Below are positions 63,327 through 64,000 of a stretch of 64,000 bases of DNA, one piece after another. Source of the DNA: Palsa-504 sp963744005 (GTDB taxonomy: Bacteria; Actinomycetota; Actinomycetes; Streptosporangiales; Streptosporangiaceae); contig CAVURU010000003.1 in the NCBI GenBank assembly GCA_963744005.1, positions 1,860,001 to 1,924,000 of the forward strand. The letters are read 5' to 3'. The notes under the pieces were generated by a model. That model was not told where the DNA came from. It was given only the letters and a program-made list of their open reading frames with translations, and did not search any database. The position numbers and the translations under genes are program-made. Within the stretch, counting starts at the first letter, position 1. Each line of letters starts with the position of its first letter.

Positions 63327-64000
63327 CTATTGATGGGTACGGTCCGGGCCGCCCAGGGCCTGGGCGGCGCGGGTGAAGGCGTCGCCGCGGTCACGGTAGT
63401 CGCGATAGCGGCCGAAGCTCGGGGCGGCCGGGGAGAGCAGGACGATCCCGTCCGGCCGGGCCCACTGGAACCCGGCTCCGACCGCGGCCTCCAGGTCGGC
63501 GCAGTCGGTCACGGCCGCCTCGGGCGCGGCGCGCTGGATCTCGGCGCGGATCCGCGGCCCGCTGTCCGGCAGCGTCAGGACCAGGGTCGGCTCGGCGCGC
63601 TCGGCGCGCTCGGCCACCCCGGCGGCCAGCGGCGCGTAGTCGATGCCGCGGTCGTGGCCGCCGACGATGAGCGCGATGCGGCGGCCGGTGAACGCGTCCA
63701 GGGCGGCCAGAGTGGGCAGGACGTTGGTGGACAGGCTGTCATCGACGAAGGTGACGCCGTCGATGGCGGCGACCGGGGCCAGCCGGCTGGGCAGTTGCTG
63801 GTAGCCCTCGGCCGCCTTGTGCAGCTCGGCGTCGGTGGCCACGATGTCCATGGCGGCCAGGCAGCGGCGGGCGATCAGCGCGTTGCGCCGGTTGTGCTGG
63901 CCGAGCAGGCCGAGCGGGGCCATCCAGTCCGCGCCGGGCTCGTCGTCCAGTGACACCCATTCCACCCGCGGCCCGAGCAGCCCGGCGTACTCGCGCAGCA
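63327..64000 (-). CDS. murD: UDP-N-acetylmuramoyl-alanine--D-glutamate ligase, C-terminal part (5' end outside window)
   Basis: Adds D-Glu to UDP-MurNAc-Ala in peptidoglycan synthesis. Only the C-terminal domain is in the window (frame open to the last base). The key C-terminal motif LLSPAAPSFGRYRDYRDRGD and the region VTFVDDSLSTNVLPTLAALD fit MurD. The upstream part (EYAGLLGPRVEW) continues out of the window. The missing N-terminal and ATP-binding domains must lie beyond 64000. Confidence 0.9.
   Translation of the reverse strand, partial: LREYAGLLGPRVEWVSLDDEPGADWMAPLGLLGQHNRRNALIARRCLAAMDIVATDAELHKAAEGYQQLPSRLAPVAAIDGVTFVDDSLSTNVLPTLAALDAFTGRRIALIVGGHDRGIDYAPLAAGVAERAERAEPTLVLTLPDSGPRIRAEIQRAAPEAAVTDCADLEAAVGAGFQWARPDGIVLLSPAAPSFGRYRDYRDRGDAFTRAAQALGGPDRTHQ

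Overview
The window is 64 kb of very high G+C DNA (dense GC-ending codons, many GTG starts, short intergenic gaps) from an actinomycete. The markers are the block rpsO, pnp, M16 peptidase, dapB, together with DUF397, DUF2277, DUF1707, BTAD/AfsR, FUSC and LAL-type LuxR families. This fits a filamentous actinobacterium such as the Streptosporangiales, but the genus cannot be fixed from the sequence. No phage, insertion sequence, CRISPR array or rRNA operon was seen.

Layout. 0-6 kb: the 3' end of fumarase, two related HTH proteins with long disordered tails, and a PHP phosphoesterase. 6-10 kb: DNA alkylation repair (Ada/AlkA fusion plus Ogt), NUDIX and small DUF proteins. 10-15 kb: the housekeeping block dapB, M16 peptidase, pnp, rpsO on the minus strand. 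15-23 kb: an amino-acid permease, two FUSC-family membrane proteins and a polysaccharide deacetylase. 23.3-41 kb: the most unusual part, described below. 41-54 kb: mixed metabolic and DNA-repair genes (Y-family polymerase, LigD-type polymerase domain, SDR, DUF1707/LiaF-like, MFS exporter, PuuD/GntR). 54-64 kb: serA, a badly broken AfsR/SARP-like regulator, an orphan ABC ATPase, a DUF929/VKOR disulfide pair, a DMT transporter, gamma carbonic anhydrase, a pentapeptide protein and the 3' end of murD.

Central system. A tight plus-strand operon (29916-36738) carries a class II lysyl-tRNA synthetase, a 976-residue fusion of a metallophosphoesterase, a membrane region and an MprF/LysX-type DUF2156 aminoacyl-lipid synthase domain, an amino-acid permease and a membrane-anchored trypsin-like protease. 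Next to it, on the minus strand, are a membrane-anchored esterase, a DMT transporter, a small four-helix membrane protein and a tRNA-Lys(CTT) with an abnormal T arm. A 17-bp dyad, CTAGG-N7-CCTAG, sits 70-75 bp before the start codons of lysS, the esterase and the membrane protein, and a diverged copy lies upstream of the tRNA. A large LAL-family LuxR ATPase regulator is encoded in the middle, and a same-length paralogue lies about 11 kb away. I infer a self-contained, regulated lysyl-lipid (membrane charge) system with its own synthetase and possibly its own tRNA.

Sequence quality. At least seven genes that are otherwise intact contain single-base frame changes, mostly in G or C runs. Most of these look like assembly or consensus errors, and each is flagged in its entry.
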